From contig NZ_CP037423.1 of assembly GCF_007754155.1 (NCBI RefSeq), forward strand, positions 2,418,001 to 2,482,000: a stretch of 64,000 bases of DNA. The letters run 5' to 3'. The notes below the pieces were generated by a model that ran no database searches, was not told the origin of the DNA, and saw nothing but the letters and a program-made list of their open reading frames with translations. A program made the translations under genes and the position numbers. How positions within the stretch are numbered: position 1 is the stretch's first letter; every line of letters starts with the position of its first letter. Source of the stretch: Stieleria neptunia (GTDB lineage Bacteria; Planctomycetota; Planctomycetia; Pirellulales; Pirellulaceae). This document shows, in pieces, positions 35,018 to 44,751 of the stretch.

Positions 35018-36394
35018 CGTCTGGGCTTCGGACATCTGGAAATAGCGAGAGATCATCCAGAACCCGGAATCGTTGACGTGGGAAAACCCGGTCGCTCCGG
35101 CCGCGATCGCCACGGTGATCAGTGCCAATTGCGGCTGGCTCATGCCATCGACAAAATTTCCCATCAGACCGGCCGCGGTCAACATCGCGACGGTTGCCGA
35201 CCCTTGCGCGACTCGAATCAGCGTCGCAAACACCCAGGCCAACAACAGCACGGAGATTCCCGAATCGCGAAAAATTTCCTCCATCGCGTCGGTGATCCCC
35301 GTCGCGGCCAGCACGCCCTTGAACACACCACCCGCTCCGGTGATCAGAATGATGATCCCCGCCGGGCCGAGCGCCTTGGTCGAAATCTCGAGCAGCGTCT
35401 CGCGGTCCACGCCACGCTTGGTGCCCAGGAAATACAACGCAAAAATCGTTGAAAACAGCAGCGCCATCACGGGGTGCCCGATGAACGTGATGAACTGCAC
35501 CACGGGCGATGCGGCGGCCAACGTCGCGGCGAGTTGTGTGCCCCGCTCGTCACGCGTCAGGCCTTCGGGCAACCCGGCCGCGATCCACTGTTCGACGATC
35601 GTGTTGGCCAAGATCAATGCGATCGGCAGCGCGATCAAAAATAAAATGAAACCGAAGGACGGCAACGCGACTTGCTCTTCCTCCTCGATCAACGGGGCCG
35701 GCGGCAAGTTGATCTCCACGCCCTTGGACAGCTTCACGCACAACCACGGGCCGCACAGAATCGCCGTCGGCAACCCGACCATCACGCCGAACAGAATCAC
35801 CCAACCCAGATTGACCCCCAGCAGATACGCCACGGCAACCGGCCCGGGCGTCGGGGGGACGAACGCGTGGGTCACGGCCATCCCCGCGACCAACGGCAAC
35901 CCGAAATGCAGGAACGGCCGTTTGGTGTCGCGGGCCAGGGCGAACAGCAGCGGCGCCAAGATCACCAAGGCGACGTCCAGAAAGACGGGGATCGAGATGA
36001 TGAATCCGGTCAACAACATCGCCCATGAAGCACGCTTCGGGCCGAAGATGCGGACCAGGTGATTGGCCAGGGCCTGAGTCCCGCCGCTGTGTTCCAGGAT
36101 CGCGCCGAAGATCGCGCCGATCCCGATGATCGTCGCGATGAACCCCAGCGCGCTGCCCATGCTCTTGACGATCGTGTCGGCGACTTGGGTCAGCGGGACC
36201 GCTTCCGGATTGACCGTCCGACTGGTCGCGGCGACGAAGACCGACACGACCAACAGAGCCAGAAACGCGGATAATTTCAGCTTCAGAATCAGCACCAACA
36301 GCAACGCGATGCCGAACACCAGCAACGCGATCAGCGGACCTGCCGGCGGCGTCACCGACTCGGTTTGCCCCCACAGCGTCGCAGCAGAAGTCAT
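34934..36394 (-). CDS. GntP-family permease (gluconate/organic acid transporter)
   Basis: A 486-residue membrane protein with about 12-14 hydrophobic segments. Diagnostic GntP segments are LGFIATIIGIGAIFGAILEHSGG, SIPVFLDVALVILAPLLFAL, FVPPTPGPVAVAYLLG, ALGPAGIIILITGAGGVFKGVL and FSHVNDSGFWMISRYFQMS. The family imports gluconate or related sugar acids with protons. The start at 36394 removes a 32-residue Pro-rich extension. The C-terminal end overlaps the convergent prepilin-peptidase-like gene by 84 bases. The substrate is not clear from sequence. Confidence 0.92.
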   Translation of the reverse strand: MTSAATLWGQTESVTPPAGPLIALLVFGIALLLVLILKLKLSAFLALLVVSVFVAATSRTVNPEAVPLTQVADTIVKSMGSALGFIATIIGIGAIFGAILEHSGGTQALANHLVRIFGPKRASWAMLLTGFIISIPVFLDVALVILAPLLFALARDTKRPFLHFGLPLVAGMAVTHAFVPPTPGPVAVAYLLGVNLGWVILFGVMVGLPTAILCGPWLCVKLSKGVEINLPPAPLIEEEEQVALPSFGFILFLIALPIALILANTIVEQWIAAGLPEGLTRDERGTQLAATLAAASPVVQFITFIGHPVMALLFSTIFALYFLGTKRGVDRETLLEISTKALGPAGIIILITGAGGVFKGVLAATGITDAMEEIFRDSGISVLLLAWVFATLIRVAQGSATVAMLTAAGLMGNFVDGMSQPQLALITVAIAAGATGFSHVNDSGFWMISRYFQMSEAQTLRTWGVISTLISLIGFSIAMVFWQFVG

Positions 36395-36880
36395 CGACGA
36401 GAGATCAACTGGGGGAAGCAAAGGCACATCGATCAACGGAGGCACCGTGTGGAGCAGGCGGAAAGGCGGAAGGGGATGCCCGAGAAGCATTCAGCGGATC
36501 CGGAGTCGCTGGCGGGAGCGGCGAGTCTAGGCGGGTGGGAACCGTGGGTCAAGATTTGGCCCTTAACGGGACGTGATGGAGAAAGGGGCGTGACGAGTGC
36601 GCCGGTGTGCAGGCTTGAGGGGACGACGTCTTTTCTGGGGCGTCGGGGCGAGCCCTCCGGACGACGGCCCGGAAGGGCCGTCGTACGTGCGAAATGCCCT
36701 CCGGACGACGGCCCGGAAGGGGCCGTCGTACGTGCGAAAAGCGGTCGCCTTGAGCTGGACGGTCCCTGGCGGGAAGCCTCTGTCCCACTCTTTCTGAGAC
36801 TCACGCATTGCGAATTTGATCGGACAGCTACAATGGGTGTCCGTTTCAGTACGACTTCCCACTCCGATCTTCGGTCCCAG
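36395..36880. other. intergenic region before metF with tandem GC-rich hairpins
   Basis: The gap holds two direct copies (36653-36694 and 36697-36740) of a hairpin repeat: CCCTCCGGACGACGGCCC, then GGAAGGGCCGTCGTACGTGCGAAA. Both can form strong stems (GACGGCCC / GGGCCGTC). A weak promoter-like pair, TTGCGA (36808) and TACAAT (36829) with a 15-base spacer, lies 47 bases before the metF start. No gene was found. Confidence 0.6.
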
Positions 36881-37771
36881 ATGAGTTCTCCGATCAAACT
36901 TGCCGATCACTTCAACGGCGAGCAATGCGCGATTTCGTTCGAATTATTTCCGCCGAAAACCGACGCGGGCATGGATCTGCTGGAAAAGAACGTCGAGCGA
37001 TTGAAGGCGTTTCAGCCGAGTTTCTTCACTTGCACCTACGGCGCCGGCGGTTCGACCCAGTCGCGCACGTTGGATGTCGTCCAGCGGGTGCGGGAGATGA
37101 CGGGGTTGCCGGTTGCGTCGCACCTGACCTGTGTCGGATCGACCGTCGAGCAGCTCCGCGAGTATTTGGCCGAAGCCAAGCGGCGCGGGGCGGATTACAT
37201 CGTGGCCCTGCGTGGCGACCCGCCCAAGGGCAGCGAATCGTTTCAGGCGGTCGAAGGCGGATTGCGGTACGCCAATGAACTGGTCGAGTTGATCCAAGCG
37301 AGTTTTCCCGACCAGTTCGGCATCGCGGTCGCCGGTTATCCGGAAATTCACCAGGAAGCGCCCGATGCACAAACCGATCTCGACAACCTGAAGCGAAAGG
37401 TTGATGCGGGGGCGGACGTGATCGTCACACAACTGTTCTACGACAACGATGACTTTTATCGTTTTCGTGATGCCTGCCAGACCGCGGGGATCAGCATTCC
37501 GATCGTGCCCGGGATCTTGCCGGTGACCAATTTCAAACAAGCACTTCGGATCGCCGGCATGTGCAAGGCACGGATTCCCGACCAGATGGCAGCGGCGATG
37601 AACGAAAACGACGACGCCGACTATCAATTCAAAGTCGGCGTGGATCACGCGCGGGTGCAAACGATCGATTTGATCGAAAACGGCGTCCCCGGGATTCACT
37701 ACTACGTGCTCAACAAAAGCGACGCGGCGGGCCAAATGCTGGACGGGTTGTCGCTGGGCGTTCAGTCGTAG
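36881..37771 (+). CDS. metF: methylenetetrahydrofolate reductase
   Basis: A 296-residue TIM-barrel flavoenzyme: ISFELFPPKTDAGMDLLEKNVERL (with the catalytic Glu), FFTCTYGAGGSTQSRTL, VASHLTCVGST, GADYIVALRGDPPKG, AGYPEIHQEAPDAQTDLDNLKRKVDAGADVIVTQLFYDN and PIVPGILPVTN. It reduces 5,10-methylene-tetrahydrofolate to 5-methyl-THF for methionine synthesis. The start at 36881 gives the usual N-terminus just before the first strand; the long upstream frame runs through the hairpin repeats and is not coding. No S-adenosylmethionine riboswitch was recognised upstream. Confidence 0.96.
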   Translation: MSSPIKLADHFNGEQCAISFELFPPKTDAGMDLLEKNVERLKAFQPSFFTCTYGAGGSTQSRTLDVVQRVREMTGLPVASHLTCVGSTVEQLREYLAEAKRRGADYIVALRGDPPKGSESFQAVEGGLRYANELVELIQASFPDQFGIAVAGYPEIHQEAPDAQTDLDNLKRKVDAGADVIVTQLFYDNDDFYRFRDACQTAGISIPIVPGILPVTNFKQALRIAGMCKARIPDQMAAAMNENDDADYQFKVGVDHARVQTIDLIENGVPGIHYYVLNKSDAAGQMLDGLSLGVQS

Positions 37772-37820
37772 TGTGACACACCGGAGAGGCTCGCGCCCTT
37801 CCGCTACAAGTTGCGCACGA

Positions 37821-38645
37821 CTATCTCGGAAACGCCGCCAGCGGCACGTCCCGATAGAGGGTCAGCATGCCGGCGACCTCGTCGAGACGTTGCTGGCTTT
37901 CCTTGCTCAGCCCCGGTTTGAATTTGTACGACGAGACAAATATCCTGGAGCGCGTCTGGGATTTCAGTGTCAGCGTGACGGTTTGGGGAATCAAACCGTC
38001 GGCCGCGATGGTGTTTCCCAGGTTGATTCTGGCAAACGGTGGCGTGCCGAGCTTGCGAACCAGATTCACTCGGGCGACCCAATCGGTGAACTCGGCAAAG
38101 CGATGCGGTTGAGCCGCCATCGACGGCTCGGCGGTCGTGACGCTGTAGTGATAGTCGCCGAATTCGATGCTGTAGCGATTGTCTTGGTTCGCCTCCTTGG
38201 TCGTTTCGGCGTCGATTCCCAACCGGGTTTCCAGGCCTTCGTTGGTTGCGAACAGTCGAAATCGGGCCGCGGCGGTCACAATCTCTTGATGGGTGATCGT
38301 CGCTTTGACGTGGTCGACGCGTGAGAGCAGGATGACTTGGGAATTCACCGGATCGATCAGCGTCACGTCGCGCGGTTCGGTCAATCCAAAGTCGTAGGCC
38401 TTGCCGCCTTTGAACAGCAGCAGGTGGCGGTCCTGGAGTTGCAGTTTTTCGTTGCCGAGTACTTCAAACACCTCGACGGTGACCTGGAATGCTTCGCCGG
38501 GAGGAATCGGGACGTTGGCGGCGGCGAGCCGGAGCTGGGGCGGTTCGGCCGCGTTGGTGCTTGCCAACACGAGCAGGCTGCACCAGGCAAACATCAGGGT
38601 TGCCGCGAACCGCTTGGGAGCGATGGATTGGGAAGGCCGCATCAT
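37821..38645 (-). CDS. secreted protein of unknown function
   Basis: A 274-residue protein with a signal peptide (FAATLMFAWCSLLVLASTNAAE, residues 12-33). The mature part is beta-rich, with a middle segment RVDHVKATITHQEIVTAAARFRLFATNEG and C-terminal SRIFVSSYKFKPGLSKESQQRLDEVAGML. I recognise no domain. It stands alone on the - strand between metF and lgt, both on +, and the start is 192 bases upstream of lgt, so the two have separate promoters. Confidence 0.68.
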   Translation of the reverse strand: MMRPSQSIAPKRFAATLMFAWCSLLVLASTNAAEPPQLRLAAANVPIPPGEAFQVTVEVFEVLGNEKLQLQDRHLLLFKGGKAYDFGLTEPRDVTLIDPVNSQVILLSRVDHVKATITHQEIVTAAARFRLFATNEGLETRLGIDAETTKEANQDNRYSIEFGDYHYSVTTAEPSMAAQPHRFAEFTDWVARVNLVRKLGTPPFARINLGNTIAADGLIPQTVTLTLKSQTRSRIFVSSYKFKPGLSKESQQRLDEVAGMLTLYRDVPLAAFPR

Positions 38646-38837
38646 GCTGGCGATCTCGTGGGTGTGGTTCGTGATCGGGGGGTCGGCATCGCGTGGTCGG
38701 TAACGCGTCGTCGGTATCCGGGGGGATTGCGAGGCGACCTGGACTTTTTCACTCTCTGGAGCGTAGAAAAGGGAGTCGCCGGTGGTCTAGGCCAATGTCA
38801 CCGGGTTTTTCGCAACTTCAACGCTTCACCAACATCG

Positions 38838-40190
38838 ATGCAACGCACGCTTTTCTTTATTCCCCACGAAATCGGGCCGTTTCCCGTGTTTGGGTTCGGC
38901 TGGGCGCTGGGGATCCTCGTGCTGGCATTGGTCGTTCGACTGGTTTGGGCCCAGCGTCAAATCAGCCGGATGGGCGGCCAGCACGGTGAACGCAAGCAGG
39001 GCGAGCGCGGTCACGACGAGCATCGACCACCGACGCTCGGCCAGGTGATGGCCGGTGAAGGCTTGTTTTGGGCGATCGCGGCGGGATTGGTCGTTTTTAT
39101 TTTGCCCAACGTCGAACTGGAAAACGTCGCCGGAGATCCGGTCGGGATGGCGATCCGCGGCTACGGCGTCTTCTTGGTCCTCGGTGTCTCCAGCGCGATC
39201 GCGCTGGCGGCCTACCGAACCGAGCGCGCCGGCATGAACCCCGAGTTGATTTTCTCTCTGGCCCCCTGGGTCTTCATCGGGGGCATCGTCGGTGCACGAC
39301 TGTTTTATGTGATCCAGTACCGCGACCAGTACATCGGGGAGACGACACTGGCAACGATCAAGAACATGCTGGCGTTCACCGAAGGCGGACTGGTCGTCTA
39401 CGGTTCGTTCATCGGCGGCTTCCTCGCCTTCCTGATTTTCACCTTCCGGAACAAGATCCCGCTGCTGCGTTTCGGCGATGCGATCGTGCCGTGCATCTTC
39501 CTGGGCGTCTTTTTCGGACGAATCGGCTGCCTGCTGAACGGTTGCTGTTACGGCGGACGATGCGAACCCGGTTGGGCGTCGCTGCAGTTTCCGCCGATCA
39601 CCAAGGTCTATCAGGAACAACTGACCAGCGGCGAATTGCTGGGCATGGACATCGATTTGAAAACAGGCAAAATTCGTTCGGTGGTGCCCGACAGTGTTGC
39701 GGACGAACTGGGCATCAAGGCCAACGACGTCTTCGAAGCCGGTGACTTTGACCGGCGACCGTTCCAGCAAGCCGACCCCGCGACTGCCGAAGAAGAGGTC
39801 GTGCCGGGATGGATGATGCGGATTTCCGGAACGACCCATGTGTTGTCCCCCGACGATCTTCCCGAGCGGGCGTTGCCGGTGCGTGCGGCGCAACCGATCA
39901 GCAGCATCAGTGCCCTGGTCCTCTGCATCGCACTTTGTGCCTTGTCGCTGATGATCACGCGCACCGGCGCGTTGATGTTCATCGGGTTCGCTTCGTATGC
40001 AGTGTTGCGGTACGTGCTGGAGATCGTTCGGGTGGACGAGGCGGGGCAATTCAACACGTCGCTGTCGATTTCACAGTGGGTCAGTGTCGTGGTGTTCTGC
40101 CTCTCGATCGCTGCATTGATCTGGCTTTATTTCGTCCGCACGGAAACGGTCGATGGCAACGGCGCGGCGACTCCAGGGGTGGCTAAGTGA
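38838..40190 (+). CDS. lgt: prolipoprotein diacylglyceryl transferase (Lgt) with PDZ-like insert
   Basis: A 450-residue membrane protein. Lgt features: [17 protein letters not shown], the segment [19 protein letters not shown], and [18 protein letters not shown] (about 226-243), where the Arg-Asn region is part of the active site. It transfers diacylglycerol from phosphatidylglycerol to the lipobox Cys of prolipoproteins at the inner membrane. It is much longer than typical (about 270-300): between the catalytic loop and the last helices there is an insert (about 250-335) with [22 protein letters not shown], similar to a PDZ ligand-binding loop. Another stretch near 50-65 is Gln/His/Arg-rich. 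It shares 4 bases with rfbB (GTGA), forming an operon. The lipoprotein at 55816 is one likely client. Confidence 0.88.
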   Translation: MQRTLFFIPHEIGPFPVFGFGWALGILVLALVVRLVWAQRQISRMGGQHGERKQGERGHDEHRPPTLGQVMAGEGLFWAIAAGLVVFILPNVELENVAGDPVGMAIRGYGVFLVLGVSSAIALAAYRTERAGMNPELIFSLAPWVFIGGIVGARLFYVIQYRDQYIGETTLATIKNMLAFTEGGLVVYGSFIGGFLAFLIFTFRNKIPLLRFGDAIVPCIFLGVFFGRIGCLLNGCCYGGRCEPGWASLQFPPITKVYQEQLTSGELLGMDIDLKTGKIRSVVPDSVADELGIKANDVFEAGDFDRRPFQQADPATAEEEVVPGWMMRISGTTHVLSPDDLPERALPVRAAQPISSISALVLCIALCALSLMITRTGALMFIGFASYAVLRYVLEIVRVDEAGQFNTSLSISQWVSVVVFCLSIAALIWLYFVRTETVDGNGAATPGVAK

Positions 40191-41254
40191 AAATCTTGAT
40201 CACCGGTGGGTGCGGATTCATCGGCAGCAACCTGATCCGACATTTGCTGACGTCGTCGGACCACCGGATCGTCAACGTGGACAAATTAACGTACGCGGGC
40301 AATCCGAACTCGTTGGCCGACTTGGCCGACGATGTCCGTTACACGTTTTGTCAGCTCGACATCGCGGACCTGCAGGCAATGCGCGGCGTCTTTGCCCAGC
40401 ATCGTCCCGACGCCGTGATGCATCTGGCCGCCGAGTCGCACGTCGATCGTTCTATCGATGGACCTGCCGCATTCATCCAGACCAACATCGTCGGCACGTT
40501 CCAGCTGCTGACCGCGGCGGCGGAATACCACCAAGGCCTGGCGAGCGAACGCGCCCCGTCGTTTCGTTTTCTGCACGTCTCGACCGATGAAGTCTATGGG
40601 GCACTCGGTGCGACCGGCGAGTTCTCCGAGTCGACGCCCTATGACCCGCACTCGCCGTACTCGGCCACCAAAGCCGCATCGGATCACCTGGCGCGGGCTT
40701 GGAAAACGACATACAACTTGCCCGTGATCGTGACCAATTGCAGCAACAACTATGGGCCGTATCAGTTCCCCGAAAAACTGCTGCCGTTGATGATCATCAA
40801 GGCGCTCGGGGAACAAGAGCTGCCCGTTTATGGCAAGGGCGAAAACATCCGCGACTGGTTGTACGTGCTGGATCATGCCCGAGCACTGTGCAGTGTGTTG
40901 GAGAACGGACGCGTCGGCCAAACGTACAACATCGGCGGGGATAGCCAGCGGCGCAACATCGATCTGGTCCGCTCGGTGTGCGGCATCCTGGACGAGTTGC
41001 ACCCCAGACGCAGCGGGCGGTACGAGGAGTTGATCACGTTTGTTCCCGATCGGCCCGGCCATGATTTCAGGTACGCGATCGATTCGACCAAGATTCGCAG
41101 CGAACTCGGTTGGCGTCCGCAGTTTGATCTGGAAACCAGTCTTCGCCACACCGTCCGCTGGTACCTGACCCATCGCGATTGGTGGCAAGCTATCCTGGAT
41201 GGGAATTACCAACTCCAGCGACTCGGCCAGGTCTCAAAGGCGGATCCATCATGA
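40187..41254 (+). CDS. rfbB: dTDP-glucose 4,6-dehydratase
   Basis: A 355-residue short-chain dehydrogenase: [17 protein letters not shown] (NAD site), [35 protein letters not shown] with the catalytic Asp-Glu pair, and [13 protein letters not shown] with the Tyr-xxx-Lys catalytic pair. It makes dTDP-4-keto-6-deoxyglucose for rhamnose-type sugars. It begins with GTG overlapping the lgt stop (GTGA) and its own TGA overlaps the rfbA start (ATGA), so the three genes are one translation-coupled unit. The remaining rhamnose genes (rfbC, rfbD) are not in the window. Confidence 0.95.
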   Translation: MKILITGGCGFIGSNLIRHLLTSSDHRIVNVDKLTYAGNPNSLADLADDVRYTFCQLDIADLQAMRGVFAQHRPDAVMHLAAESHVDRSIDGPAAFIQTNIVGTFQLLTAAAEYHQGLASERAPSFRFLHVSTDEVYGALGATGEFSESTPYDPHSPYSATKAASDHLARAWKTTYNLPVIVTNCSNNYGPYQFPEKLLPLMIIKALGEQELPVYGKGENIRDWLYVLDHARALCSVLENGRVGQTYNIGGDSQRRNIDLVRSVCGILDELHPRRSGRYEELITFVPDRPGHDFRYAIDSTKIRSELGWRPQFDLETSLRHTVRWYLTHRDWWQAILDGNYQLQRLGQVSKADPS

Positions 41255-42135
41255 AGGGCATCATTTTAGCTGGCGGCAGTGGCAGTCGGCTGGCGCCGCT
41301 GACGGCGGCGATCAGCAAACAGTTGTTGCCCGTCTATGACAAACCGATGATCTATTATCCGCTATCGACGTTGATGTTGGCCGGTATCCAAGACATCTTG
41401 CTGATCAGCACCCCCAGTCACACGCCGTTGTTTCAGTCGTTGTTGGGGGACGGTTCGGCGTGGGGGATTCAGATTTCTTACGCCGTCCAACCACGTCCCG
41501 GCGGGTTAGCCGAAGCGCTGATTCTGGGGGAAGACTTTCTGCAGGGCCAACCGAGTTGTCTTGTGTTGGGGGACAACGTGTTTTACGGCGAGGGCCTGAT
41601 CCAACTGCTCCGCGGTTCGGCGAAACTGGTCCGCGGTGCAAAGATCTTTGCCTATGAAGTGCGCAATCCATCGGCCTATGGCGTCGTCTCGTTTGATTCG
41701 GCCGGGCGGGTGATCACGTTGGAAGAAAAACCGGCCGAGCCGCGGTCTAGTTTTGCCGTCCCCGGTTTGTATTTCTTCGACCCCCAAGCCAGCGAGATTG
41801 CCAAGCAGTTGTCGCCTTCACCGCGCGGCGAGCTGGAGATCACCGATTTGAATCGCGTTTACCTGCAACAGGGTGCATTGGAAGTGAAAGTGCTGGGGCG
41901 CGGGATCGCCTGGTTGGACACGGGCACGCACGAGAGCTTGCATGACGCCAGCAGCTTTGTCGGCGCGATCGAAAAACGCACCGGGCTGAAGGTTTGTTGT
42001 CCCGAAGAGATCGCGTTTCGAAACAACTGGATCGATCGCCAGGGGCTCGCACGCTGTGCCGAATCCCTCCGGCACAGCGAGTATGGACGCTATCTCCGCA
42101 AGTTGCTCGAGCATCCGATCACGCATCGCAGCTAA
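41251..42135 (+). CDS. rfbA: glucose-1-phosphate thymidylyltransferase
   Basis: A 294-residue nucleotidyltransferase: [18 protein letters not shown] (sugar-nucleotide site), [61 protein letters not shown] and [14 protein letters not shown]. It forms dTDP-glucose from dTTP and glucose-1-phosphate. The Met at 41251 matches the universal RmlA start and overlaps the rfbB stop. It precedes a palindrome in the gap to the next, convergent gene. Confidence 0.96.
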   Translation: MKGIILAGGSGSRLAPLTAAISKQLLPVYDKPMIYYPLSTLMLAGIQDILLISTPSHTPLFQSLLGDGSAWGIQISYAVQPRPGGLAEALILGEDFLQGQPSCLVLGDNVFYGEGLIQLLRGSAKLVRGAKIFAYEVRNPSAYGVVSFDSAGRVITLEEKPAEPRSSFAVPGLYFFDPQASEIAKQLSPSPRGELEITDLNRVYLQQGALEVKVLGRGIAWLDTGTHESLHDASSFVGAIEKRTGLKVCCPEEIAFRNNWIDRQGLARCAESLRHSEYGRYLRKLLEHPITHRS

Positions 42136-42149
42136 ACGATCGTGGCGAA

Positions 42150-42199
42150 GCGTAGGGCATGCGATGCAAGCCGGTTGTCATGCACAGCATGACCTACGC
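42150..42199. terminator. palindrome between convergent genes, possible bidirectional terminator
   Basis: Arms GCGTAGGGCATGC and GCATGACCTACGC (imperfect) separated by a short loop lie between the stop of rfbA and the stop of the following - strand gene. The position suits a bidirectional terminator, but no long T-run follows on either side, so the role is tentative. A similar short block (GTAGGGCATGC) occurs at 6763-6773. Confidence 0.5.
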
Positions 42200-42201
42200 G
42201 A

Positions 42202-43026
42202 CTACGCGACTTTCTTGAAATCCAAGCCGGCGTTGTTGGCACCGTCCAACTGGAACGTGAATCCGTTCGGTCCCAGCGTCAGCTTGCCGGCCATCTGCTG
42301 CAAGTCGTTGCTGCGAACCAGCGTCAATCGTCCGTCGGTCACCCGGTATTGGCCCGAGAACTGGCTGGTCTTGCCGTCCTTGGAGACGATCCAGGAGAAC
42401 GTGCCGCTGTCGTTCAAGTTCAATTGGATCGTGACGTTGCTCGGCAGTGCTGCCCGAAAGCTGCCGATGTGTTGGGGCGTGGTTGTGGAGGCTGCGACCG
42501 CAGTCGTCGAGGTCGGTGCCGGGTTCGAAATGTTCGCGGTGGAGGTGGTCGCGGTGGAATTCGCCGCGGCGAGCGACGCGAGGGCTGCCAGCGCGGACGA
42601 TTCCGCATCGGGCGTGGCCGCCGGCGTCGTGGCGGGTTGTTGGGACGTCAGTTGCTGGGACGCCTGCGGTTGGACGGTTTGTGGCGTGCCGGTTTGTTGC
42701 GGTGCCGCCGTTTGCAATGCGACTTGAGCCCGCGGCCGCGGGCGGACGGCTGCGACGGACGATGCGGTGGAAACCGGCGGGGCGACCGCGGCGGGTTGCG
42801 ACGTCTGATGCAGCGCCGGGTTGAAGGGCGGCCGAGCGTTGTGGATCGGTGGCGTCGTCGGCAAGGTCGTCCGATAGTTCGACGCGGCTCGGCCATAGCT
42901 CCCGTAAACCGGGGCGTAAGAAACGCGTCCCCCGCGCCCGCCACAGGCCGAAGCGGTCGGAACGGATTGAATCGAGACGGCGGCGATTGTTGCGGCGACG
43001 AAGATTTTTTTGGCAGTGCGTTTCAT
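42202..43026 (-). CDS. secreted Ala/Pro/Thr-rich protein
   Basis: A 274-residue protein. The start at 43026 opens a signal peptide (KKIFVAATIAAVSIQSVPTASA, residues 5-26) ending before ACGGRGG. The middle (30-190) is low-complexity: Pro, Gln, Ala, Thr and Ser. The C-terminal 85 residues are more ordered, SFRAALPSNVTIQLNLNDSGTFSWIVSKDGKTSQFSGQYRVTDGRLTL, a beta-rich region that repeats in many planctomycete exported proteins. It is probably a surface or envelope protein. No function can be given. Confidence 0.7.
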   Translation of the reverse strand: MKRTAKKIFVAATIAAVSIQSVPTASACGGRGGRVSYAPVYGSYGRAASNYRTTLPTTPPIHNARPPFNPALHQTSQPAAVAPPVSTASSVAAVRPRPRAQVALQTAAPQQTGTPQTVQPQASQQLTSQQPATTPAATPDAESSALAALASLAAANSTATTSTANISNPAPTSTTAVAASTTTPQHIGSFRAALPSNVTIQLNLNDSGTFSWIVSKDGKTSQFSGQYRVTDGRLTLVRSNDLQQMAGKLTLGPNGFTFQLDGANNAGLDFKKVA

Positions 43027-43111
43027 GGGTCGAGATCCGGAAGAAAGGATGTTGGGTTGCGGCGTTGAGTTGCCGTTCAAACATCCAAGCGGATCTCGTG
43101 GGAGAATGTTT

Positions 43112-43450
43112 CAAGTTTCAAGTTTCAAGTTTTCTGACGCTAACGTTTTCTATGTTTGTTCGCGATGCAGCCCGAAGGGCTGGCACAATGCTTGCCGGTG
43201 GTGTCAGCCACCGAAATGGAAAGACCTCGATCACGGAGGCCTGAAAGGCCGGCACAATCGGTCTCATGAGCTGCGGGTAATGCTAAAAGCTGGGGAATTG
43301 TGTCGGCCCGCTGGGCCTCAGAGATTCCGTGTAACCATCTCCGGTGGCTCACGCCACCGGCATGCACTCTGCCGGCCCTCCGGGCCTAACAGACTTCGCC
43401 AGTCCGGCGAAACGCGATACATAGAAAACGTCAGAGTCAGGAAACCTGCA
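43112..43450. repeat. about 290-bp repeat region framed by ACGTTTTCTATG inverted ends
   Basis: Outer arms ACGTTTTCTATG (43143-43154) and CATAGAAAACGT (43420-43431) frame a group of inner palindromes: GCCCGAAGGGC, GGCCTGAAAGGCC, GGCCCGCTGGGCC, GCCGGTGG / CCACCGGC. The left edge has three direct repeats of TTTCAAG. No gene was found in the 445-base gap between the two flanking - strand genes. Confidence 0.75.
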
Positions 43451-43471
43451 ACCTGAAACCTGTCCCTCCCC

Positions 43472-44653
43472 CTACTCGGCCAACCAGGCTTGCAGGGTCG
43501 CTTGGGCGGTTTGTTGGTCGGGTTTCGGTTTGAGATCTTGTTCCATGGCGGCGGCCAGGCGGGCGACGTAGTCGATGGTGCTTTCCAGGGCTTCGTCGCT
43601 GGCGGTGGCGTCGAGTTTGGCGACGTAGAAGATGACGTAGCCGGAGGCGGTTTTTTCGACCGCCCAGGCGCCCAGTTTGGTGGCGGTGTTCTGACGCATC
43701 AGACGCATCAGCAGCGTTTCACCGGGGGCCTGGTCGGTGGTCTGCACCGTCGACCAGATGCGGCGGATGTCGGCCCGACCGTGGTACTCGGTGTTTTTGG
43801 CGACGAAAACCGCTTGGGTTTTCGATCCGACGCTGCGATCGATCTGGTAGTGGCCGCTGGCGTGTTTGGTGTATTCGATCCCGGCTTCATCGAGCAGCAC
43901 CTTGGCCGGCAGCGGGGCGCTTTTCCAGGGGCTGTCCAGCATCGGGCGGATTTCGGTGATGTCGACACAGAAGCTGACCAGTGGACTTTGCGGGGAGAAC
44001 GACTGGGCCAATCCGACCAACTTGCCGTCTTCGTCGACGATCGGGCCGCCGCTGTCGCCCGGCTTGATCGGGCTCTGCGTTTCCAGGGCCATGAAGTCAT
44101 GTTCGCCGTGGGTGGATTTGAATTTCTTTTGGTACACCGATCGAACGGTGCCGGCGGTGTAGACCCAGAGGATTTCGCTATCGCCGGGGTTGCCGACCAA
44201 AGCGACTTTGGCGCCCGGCGTCGTGCTGTCGTCGGCCATCTCGATCGCTTCGATGCCCGATGGCACCCGGGGCAATTGGATCAGGGCCAAGTCGCGTTTG
44301 CGATCGACCGCGACGACATCGCCCTGGATGCCCAGTTTGAGGATGTTGTTGAGGTAGAATTTGCGGCGGACGGCGAGCTTGCCGGCGGTTTGGGTGGGAA
44401 AGAAGACGACGGCCTTGCGGCTTTCGCCGATCACGTGGGCGTTGGTCAACAGCAGCTTTTTTTCGGCGTCGACGTAGACGCCGGTCCCCGCGGAGGTTTC
44501 GTTTTCGGCGTTGCTGGTGATCACCCACGCGGTACTTTTGAGCGTCTTTTGATAGCCGGCCGAATCGGCGCGGAGTGGACGGTCGGGCAGGGCGATCAGG
44601 CCCAGGGCGATGAAGAACGGAAAGAGCAGCGTTTTGGGGGTCCAAACGGGCAT
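43472..44653 (-). CDS. exported trypsin-like serine protease
   Basis: A 393-residue protein with a signal peptide (LLFPFFIALGLIALPDRPLRADS). The trypsin-like domain has the catalytic triad His73 (LTNAHVIG), Asp121 (RKRDLALIQLP) and Ser201 (PGDSGGPIVDEDG). It would cleave proteins in the periplasm. Unlike HtrA there is no PDZ domain; the last 160 residues are different and contain SKTQAVFVAKN and GAWAVEKTASGYVIFYVAKLD, of unknown role. The gene lies 98 bases after proB on the same strand, and its own upstream promoter is not visible. Confidence 0.88.
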   Translation of the reverse strand: MPVWTPKTLLFPFFIALGLIALPDRPLRADSAGYQKTLKSTAWVITSNAENETSAGTGVYVDAEKKLLLTNAHVIGESRKAVVFFPTQTAGKLAVRRKFYLNNILKLGIQGDVVAVDRKRDLALIQLPRVPSGIEAIEMADDSTTPGAKVALVGNPGDSEILWVYTAGTVRSVYQKKFKSTHGEHDFMALETQSPIKPGDSGGPIVDEDGKLVGLAQSFSPQSPLVSFCVDITEIRPMLDSPWKSAPLPAKVLLDEAGIEYTKHASGHYQIDRSVGSKTQAVFVAKNTEYHGRADIRRIWSTVQTTDQAPGETLLMRLMRQNTATKLGAWAVEKTASGYVIFYVAKLDATASDEALESTIDYVARLAAAMEQDLKPKPDQQTAQATLQAWLAE

Positions 44654-44751
44654 GGCGGCACCTGGCGACAGAAAGGACGCGGCGAATTCATTTGCCGCGT
44701 GGCGGGCGGGTCTGTTTCACCAAGCGGAGAACGCCGGGGAGTGTTACCGCC

